Below are positions 52,941-63,600 of a stretch of 64,000 nucleotides of DNA, in pieces. The notes beneath the pieces are model-generated. The model saw only the letters and a program-made list of their open reading frames with translations, had not been told where the DNA came from and searched no databases. The stretch comes from Methylocystis sp. L43 (GTDB lineage: Bacteria; Pseudomonadota; Alphaproteobacteria; Rhizobiales; Beijerinckiaceae): NCBI RefSeq assembly GCF_015709525.1, contig NZ_JADNRA010000015.1, positions 1-64,000 of the forward strand. Reading direction: 5' to 3'. A program made the position numbers and the translations under genes. Position 1 is the first letter of the stretch. The number at the start of each line of letters is the position of its first letter.

Positions 52941-55394
52941 TTGAACGCTTTTGATCCGCCCAAGGCCGCCCATAAGGCCGTCGTCGCCGCGCTGCGCGAC
53001 GACGTGCAGCGGCGTCTCACTTATACGGTCGGCAAGGACAACGCCGACGCAAGTCCGCGCGACTGGTTCGTCGCGACCGCGCTTGCGACCCGCGATCGGC
53101 TCGTTCCTTCTTGGCTCGCTTCGACGAAGCGCAATTATCAGGAAGACCGGCGGCGCGTTTATTATCTCTCTCTCGAATTTCTCATTGGCCGTCTGCTCAT
53201 CGACACGCTGACGAATCTTGGCCTGACCCAGGCGATGCGCGACGCGCTCGCCGAACTTGGCGTCGATCTCGATATGCTGCGCGCGCTGGAGCCCGATGCG
53301 GCGCTCGGCAATGGCGGGCTCGGGCGCCTCGCCGCCTGTTTCATGGACAGCATGGCGACTCTCGAAATCGCCGCCATGGGATATGGCATTCGCTACGACC
53401 ACGGGCTGTTTCGCCAGACGCTCAAGGACGGCTGGCAGCACGAATATCCCGAAGACTGGCTCTCCTTCGGCAATTCCTGGCAGTTCCCGCGGCCGGAAAT
53501 CACCTATGACGTCGGCTTTTTCGGCCATGTTGAAAGTTCGCGCCTCGCCGACGGCATGCTGGCGCATGTGTGGCGGCCGGGCGAGACCATCGTCGCCGTC
53601 GCCTATGACACGCCTGTCGTCGGGTGGCGCGGCAAACATGTCAACACGCTGCGGCTGTGGTCGGCGAGAGCGCCTGACGCGCTGCGCCTCGACGCCTTCA
53701 ACCAGGGCGATCATGTGGGCGCGCAATCGGAGCAGGCGCGCGCCGAAGCGATCTCCAAAGTTCTTTATCCAAGCGACTCGACGCCCGCGGGACAGGAGCT
53801 GCGGCTGCGGCAGGAATATTTCTTCGCCTCGGCCTCGCTGCAGGATCTGATCCGCCGTCACCTGAGGCAGACCGGCGACATCCACAGGCTTGCCGACAAG
53901 GTGGCGATACAGCTCAACGACACGCATCCGGCGATCGGCGTCGCCGAGCTGATGCGGCTTCTCGTCGACGTCCACGGCGTTGAATGGAAGGAGGCCTGGC
54001 GCATCACCCAGGCGACCTTCTCTTACACCAATCACACGCTTTTGCCGGAAGCGCTCGAAACCTGGCCGGTGCAGCTGATGGAGCGGCTGCTGCCACGCCA
54101 CATGCAGATCATCTATCTCATCAACGCCATGCACCTCGACTGCCTGCGCGCCAAGGGCGCGAGCGACGCGGCGACGCTCTCCTCCGTGTCGCTCATCGAC
54201 GAGCATAACGGACGGCATGTGCGTATGGGCCATCTGGCGTTTCTGGGTTCGCACAAGGTGAATGGCGTCTCGGCGCTGCATAGCGCGCTGGTCAAGGAGA
54301 CGGTGTTCAAGGATTTCCACCGGCTCTACCCCGACCGCATCGTCAACAAGACCAACGGCGTCACCTTCCGCCGCTGGCTACTCGAGGCCAATCCGCCGCT
54401 GTCGCGATTGCTCGCCGACACGATTGGCGCTGGCGTTTTCGATGAGCCGGAGCGACTGATCGAGCTTGAGAAATTCGCCGACGACGCCGAGTTCCAGAAC
54501 CGATTTGCGGCGGCCAAGCGCGAAAACAAGGCGCGCCTTGCGACGACGATCTTCGAGCGCGTCGGCGTCAGAGTCGATCCTGCCGCACTCTTCGACGCGC
54601 AGATCAAGCGCATTCACGAATATAAGCGCCAGCTTTTGAACGTGCTTGAAGCCGTCGCGCTCTATCAGGACATCGTCGCGCAGCCCGCCCGCGAATTTGC
54701 GCCGCGGGTGAAGATCTTCGCCGGCAAGGCGGCGGCGAGCTATCATCAGGCGAAGCTCATCATCAAGCTCGCGAACGATGTGGCGAAGGTCGTGAACGCC
54801 GATCCGGCGACGCGCGAGCTTTTGAAGATCGTGTTCCTGCCGAATTACAATGTGAGCCTCGCCGAGACGATCATTCCGGCGGCTGATCTTTCCGAGCAGA
54901 TTTCGACCGCCGGCATGGAGGCGTCCGGCACCGGCAATATGAAATTCGCGCTCAACGGCGCGCTCACCATCGGCACGCTTGACGGCGCCAATGTCGAAAT
55001 CAGGGAGCGCGTCGGCGACGACAATATCTTCATCTTCGGCCTCACGGCGCAGGAGGTCGAGCAGAGCCGTGCGAAGGGCATCGACGCGCGCGAGACCATC
55101 GCCGCGAGTCCCCGTCTCGCCGAGGCGCTGCGGGCCATCGCCGCCGGCGTCTTTTCGCCCGACGATCCGCATCGCTATGCGCAGCTTGTCGATACGCTGA
55201 CCTATTACGATCACTTTCTGGTCGCGAAGGACTTCGACGCCTATTGGGAGGCGCAGCGCCGCGTCGACGCGCGCTGGCGGGACCAGAAAGCATGGCGGCG
55301 GTCGAGCATTCTCAACACGGCGCGTGTTGCATGGTTTTCCTCCGACCGCACGATCCGCGAATATGCGGAAGAGATCTGGAATGTCGCCGTGTGA
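52941..55394 (+). CDS. glgP: Glycogen/alpha-glucan phosphorylase
   Basis: This 817-residue PLP enzyme releases glucose 1-phosphate from glycogen non-reducing ends. Family blocks are YYLSLEFLIGRLLIDTLTNL, GNGGLGRLAACFMDSMATLE and RIHEYKRQLLNVLEAVALY. The PLP lysine is K668 in ASGTGNMKFALNGALTIGTL. The TTG start at 52941 has AAAGGA 5 bases upstream, the same arrangement as the pdxH start. It is first gene of the glycogen cluster; a palindromic repeat separates it from glgB. Confidence 0.96.
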   Translation: MNAFDPPKAAHKAVVAALRDDVQRRLTYTVGKDNADASPRDWFVATALATRDRLVPSWLASTKRNYQEDRRRVYYLSLEFLIGRLLIDTLTNLGLTQAMRDALAELGVDLDMLRALEPDAALGNGGLGRLAACFMDSMATLEIAAMGYGIRYDHGLFRQTLKDGWQHEYPEDWLSFGNSWQFPRPEITYDVGFFGHVESSRLADGMLAHVWRPGETIVAVAYDTPVVGWRGKHVNTLRLWSARAPDALRLDAFNQGDHVGAQSEQARAEAISKVLYPSDSTPAGQELRLRQEYFFASASLQDLIRRHLRQTGDIHRLADKVAIQLNDTHPAIGVAELMRLLVDVHGVEWKEAWRITQATFSYTNHTLLPEALETWPVQLMERLLPRHMQIIYLINAMHLDCLRAKGASDAATLSSVSLIDEHNGRHVRMGHLAFLGSHKVNGVSALHSALVKETVFKDFHRLYPDRIVNKTNGVTFRRWLLEANPPLSRLLADTIGAGVFDEPERLIELEKFADDAEFQNRFAAAKRENKARLATTIFERVGVRVDPAALFDAQIKRIHEYKRQLLNVLEAVALYQDIVAQPAREFAPRVKIFAGKAAASYHQAKLIIKLANDVAKVVNADPATRELLKIVFLPNYNVSLAETIIPAADLSEQISTAGMEASGTGNMKFALNGALTIGTLDGANVEIRERVGDDNIFIFGLTAQEVEQSRAKGIDARETIAASPRLAEALRAIAAGVFSPDDPHRYAQLVDTLTYYDHFLVAKDFDAYWEAQRRVDARWRDQKAWRRSSILNTARVAWFSSDRTIREYAEEIWNVAV

Positions 55395-55403
55395 GTAAGA
55401 CTG

Positions 55404-55485
55404 CGTCATTGCGAGCGAAGCGAAGCAATCCAGCGTCGTTCGATCATATCTGGATTGCTTCGTCGCTTCGCTCCTCGCAATGACG
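55404..55485. repeat. Inverted-repeat element between glgP and glgB
   Basis: Long inverted arms (CGTCATTGCGAGCGAAGCGA on the left, near-complementary TCGCTTCGCTCCTCGCAATG on the right) enclose a short centre. This is the CGTCATTGCGAG family, a palindromic repeat seen in many proteobacterial genomes. On the RNA it would fold into a strong hairpin just before the glgB ribosome site. Confidence 0.8.
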
Positions 55486-55507
55486 ATGCTGCTTCAAGGA
55501 CGTGAGA

Positions 55508-57715
55508 GTGACAAAAGCCGACTGGCGCGCTTCCGCGGACGACATCGACGCCATCCTCGGCGCGCGCCATGGCGATCCCTTCGCCGTGCTCGGCCTGCAT
55601 GAAACGCCCGCGGGCTATGTCATACGCGCGTTCGTTCCGGGCGCGACGCGAGTGGAGGCGGTTGCGCCCGACGGCGCCATGACCGCGCCGCTGGGTCGCG
55701 TTCACGCCGACGGCTTCTTCGAAGGGCTGACGACGTTGAAGGGGCGCGCGCGCTACCGCCTTGTCGCCTCGAACGACGCGGCGCGATGGGAATTCGCCGA
55801 CCCTTACGCCTTTTCCCCGGTGCTCGGTCCCACAGACGATCATCTGCTCGTCGAAGGCGCGCATCAGAAGCTCTATGACAAGCTCGGCGCGCATGTGCTG
55901 ACGCATGAGGGCGTCGAAGGAACGCATTTCGCCGTCTGGGCGCCGAACGCCAGACGCGTCTCCGTCGTCGGCGACTTCAACCAATGGGACGGCCGCCGTG
56001 CGCAGATGCGCAAGCGGATCGACAGCGGCGTCTGGGAAATCTTCGTTCCCGGCGTCGGGGCGGGCGCGAATTACAAATATGAAATCATCGGGCGGCATGG
56101 CGAGCTCTTGCCGCTCAAAGCCGACCCGCTCGGCTTCGAGGCGGAGCTGCGCCCCTCGACGGCGTCCGTCGTCGCCTCGAACGCGCCCTATCACTGGGGC
56201 GACGAGAGTCACATGCGCGCGCGCGCTGAAGTCGACCCGCGACGTTCGCCCATGTCGGTCTATGAAGTGCATCTGCCGTCGTGGCGACGCGGCGAAAACG
56301 GACGCTTCCTGACCTACGATGAGCTTGCCGATCAGCTCGTGCCCTATGTCGCCGATCTCGGCTTCACCCATATCGAGCTGATGCCGATCAACGAGCATCC
56401 GCTCGACGCCTCCTGGGGCTATCAGCCGATCGGGCTCTTTGCGCCGACGCGGCGGCATGGCGATTCCTATGGCTTTCGCCGCTTCGTCGATCGCGCGCAT
56501 CAGGCGGGCCTCAGCGTCATTCTCGACTGGGTTCCGGCGCATTTTCCGACCGATGAACATGGCCTCGCGCAATTCGACGGCGGGCCGCTCTTTGAGCATT
56601 CTGATCCCAAGCGCGGTTTTCATCCCGACTGGAACACCGCGATCTATGATTATGGGCGTCGCGAAGTGGCGAATTTTCTCATCGCCAGCGCGCTCTATTG
56701 GCTTGATCGCTTCCACATCGACGGGTTGCGCGTCGACGCCGTCGCCTCCATGCTCTATCTCGACTATTCGCGAAAGCCGGGCGAATGGTCGCCCAATCCC
56801 GACGGCTCCAACGACAATCGCGACGCCGTCGCCTTTCTTCAAAGGTTCAATGAACGCGTCTACGCGCTTTATCCGGGCGTCGTGACGATCGCAGAAGAAT
56901 CCACCGCCTGGGGCGGCGTGACGCGGCCGACATATGCCGGCGGCCTCGGCTTCGGCTTCAAATGGAACATGGGGTGGATGAACGATACGCTGCGCTATCT
57001 TTCGTCCGAACCCGTCCATCGCAAATGGCGCCATAGCGAGCTGACCTTCGGCCTGCTCTACGCCTTCACCGAAAACTTCGTGTTGCCGATCTCTCATGAC
57101 GAGGTCGTGCACGGCAAGGGCGCGGTCGTCGGCAAGATTCCCGGCGACGAATGGCGCCGCTTCGCGACCGCCCGCGCCTATTACGGATTCATGTGGGGCC
57201 ACCCCGGCAAGAAGCTTCTGTTTATGGGCCAGGAATTCGGCCAGACGAATGAATGGAATTTCGCGAGCAGCCTCGACTGGTGGTTGCTCGATTTTCCCCC
57301 GCATCGGGGGCTTCAGGCGTTTATCCGCGATCTCAACCGCGTCTATCGCGATCACGAGGCGCTCTATGCGCGCGACTGCGAGGCCGAAGGCTTCCAGTGG
57401 ATCGTCGCGGACGACGCGGAGAGTTCGGTATTCGCCTTCGCGCGTTTTGGCGCGGATCGCTCCCGCGCGATCGTCGTCGTCACGAATTTCACGCCGGTGA
57501 CGCGCAGCGCCTATAGGCTTGGCTTGCCGCGCGCCGGACGCTGGCGTGAACTCGTCAATTCCGACGCTGCGGTTTATGGCGGCTCTGGACTTGGCAATCT
57601 CGGCGCCATTCATGCGCGCGCCGAAGCGTTCCGCGACTTTCCCGCGAGCGCCGAGATTCTTCTGCCGCCGCTTTCGACTCTCTTCTTCGCATTCGAAAGC
57701 GATGCTCTACAATAA
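55508..57715 (+). CDS. glgB: 1,4-alpha-glucan branching enzyme
   Basis: This 735-residue GH13 enzyme cuts alpha-1,4 chains and re-attaches them by alpha-1,6 links. It has an N-terminal CBM48-like region ([12 protein letters not shown]), a second CBM48 ([20 protein letters not shown]) and a catalytic barrel with D410 ([10 protein letters not shown]), E463 (TIAEEST) and D531 (ISHDEVVHG), matching D405/E458/D526 of E. coli. The GTG at 55508 is 7 bases from AAGGA; an earlier GTG at 55502 is too close. It is followed 35 bases later by glgC. Confidence 0.96.
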   Translation: MTKADWRASADDIDAILGARHGDPFAVLGLHETPAGYVIRAFVPGATRVEAVAPDGAMTAPLGRVHADGFFEGLTTLKGRARYRLVASNDAARWEFADPYAFSPVLGPTDDHLLVEGAHQKLYDKLGAHVLTHEGVEGTHFAVWAPNARRVSVVGDFNQWDGRRAQMRKRIDSGVWEIFVPGVGAGANYKYEIIGRHGELLPLKADPLGFEAELRPSTASVVASNAPYHWGDESHMRARAEVDPRRSPMSVYEVHLPSWRRGENGRFLTYDELADQLVPYVADLGFTHIELMPINEHPLDASWGYQPIGLFAPTRRHGDSYGFRRFVDRAHQAGLSVILDWVPAHFPTDEHGLAQFDGGPLFEHSDPKRGFHPDWNTAIYDYGRREVANFLIASALYWLDRFHIDGLRVDAVASMLYLDYSRKPGEWSPNPDGSNDNRDAVAFLQRFNERVYALYPGVVTIAEESTAWGGVTRPTYAGGLGFGFKWNMGWMNDTLRYLSSEPVHRKWRHSELTFGLLYAFTENFVLPISHDEVVHGKGAVVGKIPGDEWRRFATARAYYGFMWGHPGKKLLFMGQEFGQTNEWNFASSLDWWLLDFPPHRGLQAFIRDLNRVYRDHEALYARDCEAEGFQWIVADDAESSVFAFARFGADRSRAIVVVTNFTPVTRSAYRLGLPRAGRWRELVNSDAAVYGGSGLGNLGAIHARAEAFRDFPASAEILLPPLSTLFFAFESDALQ

Positions 57716-57750
57716 GCGGCGAATCGCGCCGCCGTCGATGGGAACTGGCG

Positions 57751-59013
57751 ATGTCCGCCTTTGAAAATCCGCCCCTGGCGCGCCACGCCATGGCCTATGT
57801 CCTTGCCGGCGGCCGCGGCGCGCGGCTGATGGAATTGACCGACAGGCGCGCCAAGCCCGCAGTTTATTTCGGCGGCAAGTCGCGCATCATCGACTTCGCG
57901 CTCTCCAATGCGCTCAACTCCGGCATCAGGCGCATTTGCGTTGCGACGCAGTACAAGGCGCATAGCCTCATCCGCCATTTGCAGCGCGGCTGGAGCTTCT
58001 TTCGCACCGAACGCAACGAGAGCTTCGATATTCTGCCGGCGAGCCAGCGCGTGTCTGAAGACCACTGGTATCTCGGCACGGCGGACGCCGTCTATCAGAA
58101 CCTCGACATCGTCGAGAGCTATGATCCCAAATATATCGTGCTGCTCGCGGGCGATCACGTCTACAAGATGGATTACGAGCCCATGCTGCAGCAGCATGTG
58201 GATTCCGGCGCCGACGTGACGATTGGCTGTTTCGAGGCGCCGCGCGCAGAGGCGTCCGGCTTCGGCGTCATGCATGTCGACGAAAACGACCGCATCATCT
58301 CCTTCATCGAAAAGCCGCGCGATCCGCCGGCAATGCCGGGACATCCGGACCGTGCGCTCGTCAGCATGGGCATCTATGTTTTCGAGGCGAAGTTTCTCTA
58401 CGAGCAATTGCGCCGCGACGCCGCTGAGACGCTCTCGACGCATGATTTCGGCAAGGATTTGATCCCCTACATCGTCTCGCATGGCAAAGCCGTCGCGCAT
58501 CATTTCGAGCGCTCCTGCGTGCGCGCGGCAAGCGAGCCCAACGCCTATTGGCGTGACGTCGGCACGGTCGACGCCTATTGGGCGGCCAATATCGATCTCA
58601 CCGATTTCACGCCGCAGCTCGATCTTTACGATCGCAACTGGCCGATCTGGACATATGCCGAAATCACCCCGCCGGCGAAATTCGTGCATGATCAGGTCGG
58701 ACGGCGCGGACAGGCGCTGTCCTCGCTCGTCTCGGGCGGCTGTATCGTTTCCGGCTCGACGCTGCGCCGAACGCTGCTCTTTACCGGCGTGCGCGTGAAT
58801 TCCTACGCGACCGTCGAGAACGCCGTCGTCCTGCCCTATGTCGACGTCGGCCGCTCGGCGCGGCTCACCAACGTCGTCGTCGACCGCGGCGTGCAGATCC
58901 CGCAGGGCCTCGTCGTCGGGGAGGACCCGGCGTTCGACGCCGCGCGTTTCCGCCGAACAGAGGGCGGGATCTGTCTCATCACCCAGCCGATGATCGACAG
59001 GCTCTGTGCATGA
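57751..59013 (+). CDS. glgC: Glucose-1-phosphate adenylyltransferase
   Basis: This 420-residue enzyme makes ADP-glucose, the committed step of bacterial glycogen synthesis. It has the nucleotide-binding loop [20 protein letters not shown], substrate blocks [16 protein letters not shown] [16 protein letters not shown] and [24 protein letters not shown], and a C-terminal left-handed beta-helix. It is the main allosteric control point in the family. Its stop overlaps the glgA start by four bases, so the two are translationally coupled. Confidence 0.97.
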   Translation: MSAFENPPLARHAMAYVLAGGRGARLMELTDRRAKPAVYFGGKSRIIDFALSNALNSGIRRICVATQYKAHSLIRHLQRGWSFFRTERNESFDILPASQRVSEDHWYLGTADAVYQNLDIVESYDPKYIVLLAGDHVYKMDYEPMLQQHVDSGADVTIGCFEAPRAEASGFGVMHVDENDRIISFIEKPRDPPAMPGHPDRALVSMGIYVFEAKFLYEQLRRDAAETLSTHDFGKDLIPYIVSHGKAVAHHFERSCVRAASEPNAYWRDVGTVDAYWAANIDLTDFTPQLDLYDRNWPIWTYAEITPPAKFVHDQVGRRGQALSSLVSGGCIVSGSTLRRTLLFTGVRVNSYATVENAVVLPYVDVGRSARLTNVVVDRGVQIPQGLVVGEDPAFDAARFRRTEGGICLITQPMIDRLCA

Positions 59014-60467
59014 GTGCGCTGCGCGCGCTCGCCATCGCTTCGGAGATGGCGCCCTTCGTCAAGACCGGCGGGCTCGCCGATGTCGTCGGCGCGCTGCCCC
59101 ATGCGCTCGCCGCTGAAAACATCGAGCTGCGCACGCTGATCCCCGGCTATCCCGACGTAATCGCCACGCTGGGCGCGGGCGAAACGGTTCTTGAGTTCGA
59201 CGACCTCTTTGGCGGTCCGGCCTGGATCCACGCGGCGCGCCATAACGGACTCGCGATTTATGCGCTCATCGCGCCGCATCTTTATGCGCGCGAAGGCGGG
59301 CTCTACACGGGACCGGACGGCGCCGATTATTCCGACAACGCCTTCCGCTTCGCGGCGCTCGCCTGGGCCGGCGCGCAGATCGGGCTCGGCGCGCTCGATG
59401 GATTTACGCCCGATGTCGTGCATGCGCATGACTGGCAGGCGGCGCTCGCGCCGGCCTATATGCATTATGCAGAGCGGCCGCGGCCGGCGACGATCGTCAG
59501 CATCCACAACATCGCGTTCCAGGGGCAGTTTTCCAAGGAGCTGCTCGAGCCGCTGCGACTGCCGCCCCGCGCGTTCGATATCGATGGCGTCGAATATTAC
59601 GGCGCGATCGGTTTCCTGAAGGCTGGCCTGCAACTCGCCGACCGCATCACCACGGTGTCGCCAAGCTATGCGCGCGAGATCGAGACGCCGGAATTCGGCA
59701 TGGGCCTCGAGGGCCTGTTGCGCGCGCGCGCGGATTGCGTGAGCGGCATATTGAACGGCGTCGATGAAGAGACGTGGGATCCCGCGACCGACGCGCATCT
59801 TGGTACGCGCTATGATCATTGGAGCCTGCCGTCGCGCGCCAGGAACAAGGCGGCTTTGCAGAAACGTCTGCGACTGCGCGTCGACCCCGACGCCTTTCTC
59901 CTCGGCGTCGTCAGCCGGCTGTCGTGGCAGAAGGGGCTCGACCTGCTGCTCGACGTTTTGCCGCAGTTCATGCGCGGACGCGCGCAACTCGCGCTGCTCG
60001 GCGCTGGAGATAAAGCGCTGGAGGAAGGATTTGTCGCTGCAGAAGCCGCGCATCCCGGCCGAGTGGGCGTTCATATCGGCTATAGCGAAGAGCTTGCGCA
60101 TATGATCCAGGCGGGCGCCGACGCGTTCCTCGTTCCGTCGCGCTTCGAGCCATGCGGACTGACGCAGCTTTATGCGCTCCGTTATGGCGCCGTGCCGATC
60201 GTTTCGCGCGTCGGCGGGCTGAAAGATACGATCGTCGACGCCAATGAAATGGCGCTGCAGGCCGACGTCGCCACCGGCCTGCAATTTTCGCCAACGACCG
60301 CCGAGGCGCTCGCCCTCGCCTTGCGTGAAGCCGAACGTTTGTTCGAGGACGCCGAGACGTGGCGCAAGATTCAGGTCAACGGCATGAGAACGGACGTCTC
60401 CTGGCGCAATCCGGCGCGCCGCTACGCGAAGCTCTTTCGGGACGCGGCCGCCGCGAGGGTTGGGTGA
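59010..60467 (+). CDS. glgA: Glycogen synthase (ADP-glucose type)
   Basis: This 485-residue GT5 enzyme has the ADP-glucose-binding motif [13 protein letters not shown] (K18), the acceptor region [31 protein letters not shown], the second-domain [11 protein letters not shown] block and the C-terminal [18 protein letters not shown], where the Glu is catalytic. It extends alpha-1,4 chains. The ATG overlaps the glgC stop. A palindromic intergenic element separates it from the following GlgX-MalQ fusion gene. Confidence 0.97.
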   Translation: MSALRALAIASEMAPFVKTGGLADVVGALPHALAAENIELRTLIPGYPDVIATLGAGETVLEFDDLFGGPAWIHAARHNGLAIYALIAPHLYAREGGLYTGPDGADYSDNAFRFAALAWAGAQIGLGALDGFTPDVVHAHDWQAALAPAYMHYAERPRPATIVSIHNIAFQGQFSKELLEPLRLPPRAFDIDGVEYYGAIGFLKAGLQLADRITTVSPSYAREIETPEFGMGLEGLLRARADCVSGILNGVDEETWDPATDAHLGTRYDHWSLPSRARNKAALQKRLRLRVDPDAFLLGVVSRLSWQKGLDLLLDVLPQFMRGRAQLALLGAGDKALEEGFVAAEAAHPGRVGVHIGYSEELAHMIQAGADAFLVPSRFEPCGLTQLYALRYGAVPIVSRVGGLKDTIVDANEMALQADVATGLQFSPTTAEALALALREAERLFEDAETWRKIQVNGMRTDVSWRNPARRYAKLFRDAAAARVG

Positions 60468-60483
60468 CTGTTTCGGCGATAAA

Positions 60484-60620
60484 GCCCCCTCCCTGTCCCT
60501 CCCCCGCTTGCGCGGGAGAGGGAACCCTAGCGATCGGCATAGCGCGCGATGTGCGACATGCGCCGCGTCTGCCCCCCTCTTCCGCAAGCGAAGCGCAGCG
60601 GGGGAGGGATGGGGAGGGGG
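60484..60620. repeat. Paired palindromic element between glgA and the glgX-malQ gene
   Basis: The first palindrome is CCTCCCCCGC-TTGC-GCGGGAGAGG, near 60498-60521. A second, less perfect GGGGGAGGGATGGGGAGG-rich arm runs up to 60620. It is a diverged relative of the 7459-7596 element. The right arm provides the purine-rich ribosome site of the next gene. Confidence 0.6.
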
Positions 60621-60621
60621 C

Positions 60622-63600
60622 ATGACCGGCCGCCTCGCCGACGGAACTCCAGAACCGCTTGGCGTCACGCCGGACGCGAGCGGCGCGAATGTCGCGGTGT
60701 TTTCCGCTCACGCCGAGGCGATCGAGATCTGTCTCTTCGATGACGCCGACGAAGAGATCGCCCGCATAAAATTGCCGGCGCGCAGCGGCGACGTCTTTCA
60801 TGGCTATATTGAGGGCCTCACAGAAGGCCAGCGCTATGGCTTTCGCGCCTATGGACCCGATGCGCCGGAGGCGGGCCATCGCTTTAATCCGGCGAAGCTG
60901 CTCGTCGATCCTTACGCGCTCGCGCTCGATCGCGTCTTCACGCTGCATCCTTCGCTATTCGCTTATGGCGACGCCGCGAACGCCGACAGCGCCGCGCATC
61001 TGCCGAAAGCGATCGTCACGAAGCCAGTCCCTGCCGAGTCGCTGCGGCCAAAGCATCCCTGGCGCGATACGATCATCTACGAGCTTCACGTCAAGGGTTT
61101 CACCGCGACCCATCCCGACATCCCGCAACATCTGCGCGGGACCTTCGCCGGTCTCGCGCATGACGCGGGAATCGCGCATCTGACGCGGCTCGGCGTGACG
61201 ACGCTGGAGCTTTTGCCCTGCGCGGCGTGGCTCGACGAGCGTCACCTGCCGCCGCTCGGGCTTTCCAATTACTGGGGCTACAATCCGATCGCCATGATGG
61301 CGCCCGACCCGCGTCTCGCGCCGGGCGGCTGGCGTGAAGTTCGCGAAGCCGTCGACAGACTTCACGGGGCCGGGCTCGAAGTCATTCTCGACGTCGTCTT
61401 CAACCATACCGGCGAAAGCGACGAATTCGGGCCGACCGTCTCGTTCCGAGGATTGGACAACGCCAGCTATTACCGGCTTGCCGACGACGGCGCGCGTTAC
61501 GTCAATGACTCGGCCTGCGGCAATATTCTCGATTGCGGGCGCGCGCCTGTCGTGCGGCTCATCATGGATGCGCTGCGCGCCTGGGCGGTCTATGGCGGCG
61601 TCGATGGCTTTCGCTTCGATCTCGCGACGACGCTCGCGCGTCGCCCTTCGGGATTCGATCGCGACGCGCCATTGCTTTCGGCGCTTCGGCAAGACCCGAT
61701 GCTGCGCGATTTAAAGCTCATCGCCGAGCCCTGGGACATGGGCCCAGGCGGCTATCGGCTCGGCGACTTTCCCGAGCCTTTCGCCGAATGGAACGATCGC
61801 TATCGCGACAGCGCGCGCGGTTTCTGGCGCGGCGACTCCTGCGGCGTCGCCGAACTCGCGACGCGATTCGCCGGCTCGCAGGACGTGTTTGCGCGCAGGT
61901 GCCCCTCACGCAGCGTCAATTTCATTACGGCGCATGACGGCTTCACTTTGCGCGATCTTGTCTCCTACGCGCATAAGCACAATGAAGCGAATGGCGAAGA
62001 GAACCGCGACGGCGCCGACCACAATCTTTCCTGGAACAATGGCGCCGAAGGCGAGAGCGAAGACGCCGCGATCCATGCGGCGCGGGCGCGGGATGCGCGC
62101 AATCTGCTCGCCACGCTCATTTTCTCTCGCGGAACCCCGATGCTGGCCATGGGCGCGGAGTTGGGTAAGACGCAGTCCGGCAACAACAACGCCTATGCGC
62201 AGGACAACGCCCTCTCATGGATTGATTGGGCGCGCGCCGACGATGGACTGATCGAGACGACGGCGAAGCTCATCGCGCTGCGCAAGCGACACTTGGCCTT
62301 GCGCGAGGATCGCTTTCTCGACGGCGCGCCGCGTGACGCTTCGCTTATCCCCGATGTCGAATGGTTGCGTCCCGACGGCGCGCCGATGCGCGAAGACGAC
62401 TGGCGCGACGGCGAGGCGCAAACGCTTGTCGTCGCGTTTTATGCCGAAGACGATCGCGTCATCGTCATTCTGCATCGCGGCGCTGGCGAGATTATCGTGC
62501 GCCCGCTGCCCGCTCGCGACAATCACGGCTGGAAATTGGCGTTCAATTCGGCGAAGGACGGCGCGGACGAAGACATTGAAGGAAGCATTTCCGTCGCGCC
62601 GCGCTCCGTCGCGCTTCTCGTCGAGGAAAGGCGCGCATCGCGCCGGTCTATTGCGCCTGCTTCGGAAGACATCCTCTCGCGTCTCGCCGAGGCGACCGGT
62701 GTTGAACGACAATGGCGAGATGTGGAAGGCGCGCTGCACGACGTTCCGCGCGAGACGGTCTGCGCGCTGCTGGCGCAGCTCGGCTTTCCGGCCGGAACGC
62801 TCGATGAGGCCCGCGAGAGTCTCGCGCGTCTTTCAGACTTTCGCGACAGACGCACGTTGCCGGCGAGCCTTTCGGCGCAGGAGGGCAAGTCCTTCACGCT
62901 TCGGCTCGCCGCGCGCAACGGACGCACGCCGAGCTGGATCGTCGTCACGCAGGAAGACGGAAGCTGTTCGCGCATCGCCCTTCGTGGGGAGAACGCCACG
63001 CCGCTCACATGGCGCGGACTCGACGGGCGCCGCTGCGACGGCGTCGAAGCGCGAATGCCGCCGATGCCTGCCGGTCGTCATCATTTGTCGCTCGACAGCG
63101 TCGACTGTGCGCTCACCGTCGCGCCGCCGGGCTGTTATCTGCCTCACGACGCGGCCCCCGCATTCGGCCTGTCGGCGCAGCTGTATTCCGTTCGCCGCGA
63201 CGGCGATCAGGGAATCGGCGACTTCTCGACGCTTACCGAACTCACGCGCGCCGGCGCCAAAGCCGGCGCCGCGCTTATCGCGATCAATCCGCTGCACGCC
63301 TTGTTTGCGCAAGATCGCACGCGCGTCAGTCCGTATTATCCGTCCGACCGGCGGTTCCTCGATCCGCTCTATATTGATGTCTCCGGATTGGGGCGCATGC
63401 TCGGCGCGCCGATTGATTTCGACGAGAAGACCGCTGCGGGTCTCAGCGGCGCCACGGATGTCGACTATCCCGGCGTTCATGCGCTGAAGATGGTGGCGCT
63501 CGAACGCGCCTTCGCCATCTTCCTTGATCTGTCGCGCCGCCAGCCTGACGCCGCGCCCGCCGCATCGTTCCAGCGCTTCATTGCACAAGGCGGGGCGGCG

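Noticed and set aside
52797-54320. 507-codon minus-strand open frame over glgP
   Set aside because: It is a shadow of glgP; the composition is His- and Arg-rich with no motifs.
55406-57613. 735-codon minus-strand open frame over glgB
   Set aside because: It is a shadow of glgB, which has an intact catalytic triad; the antisense translation has no domain features.
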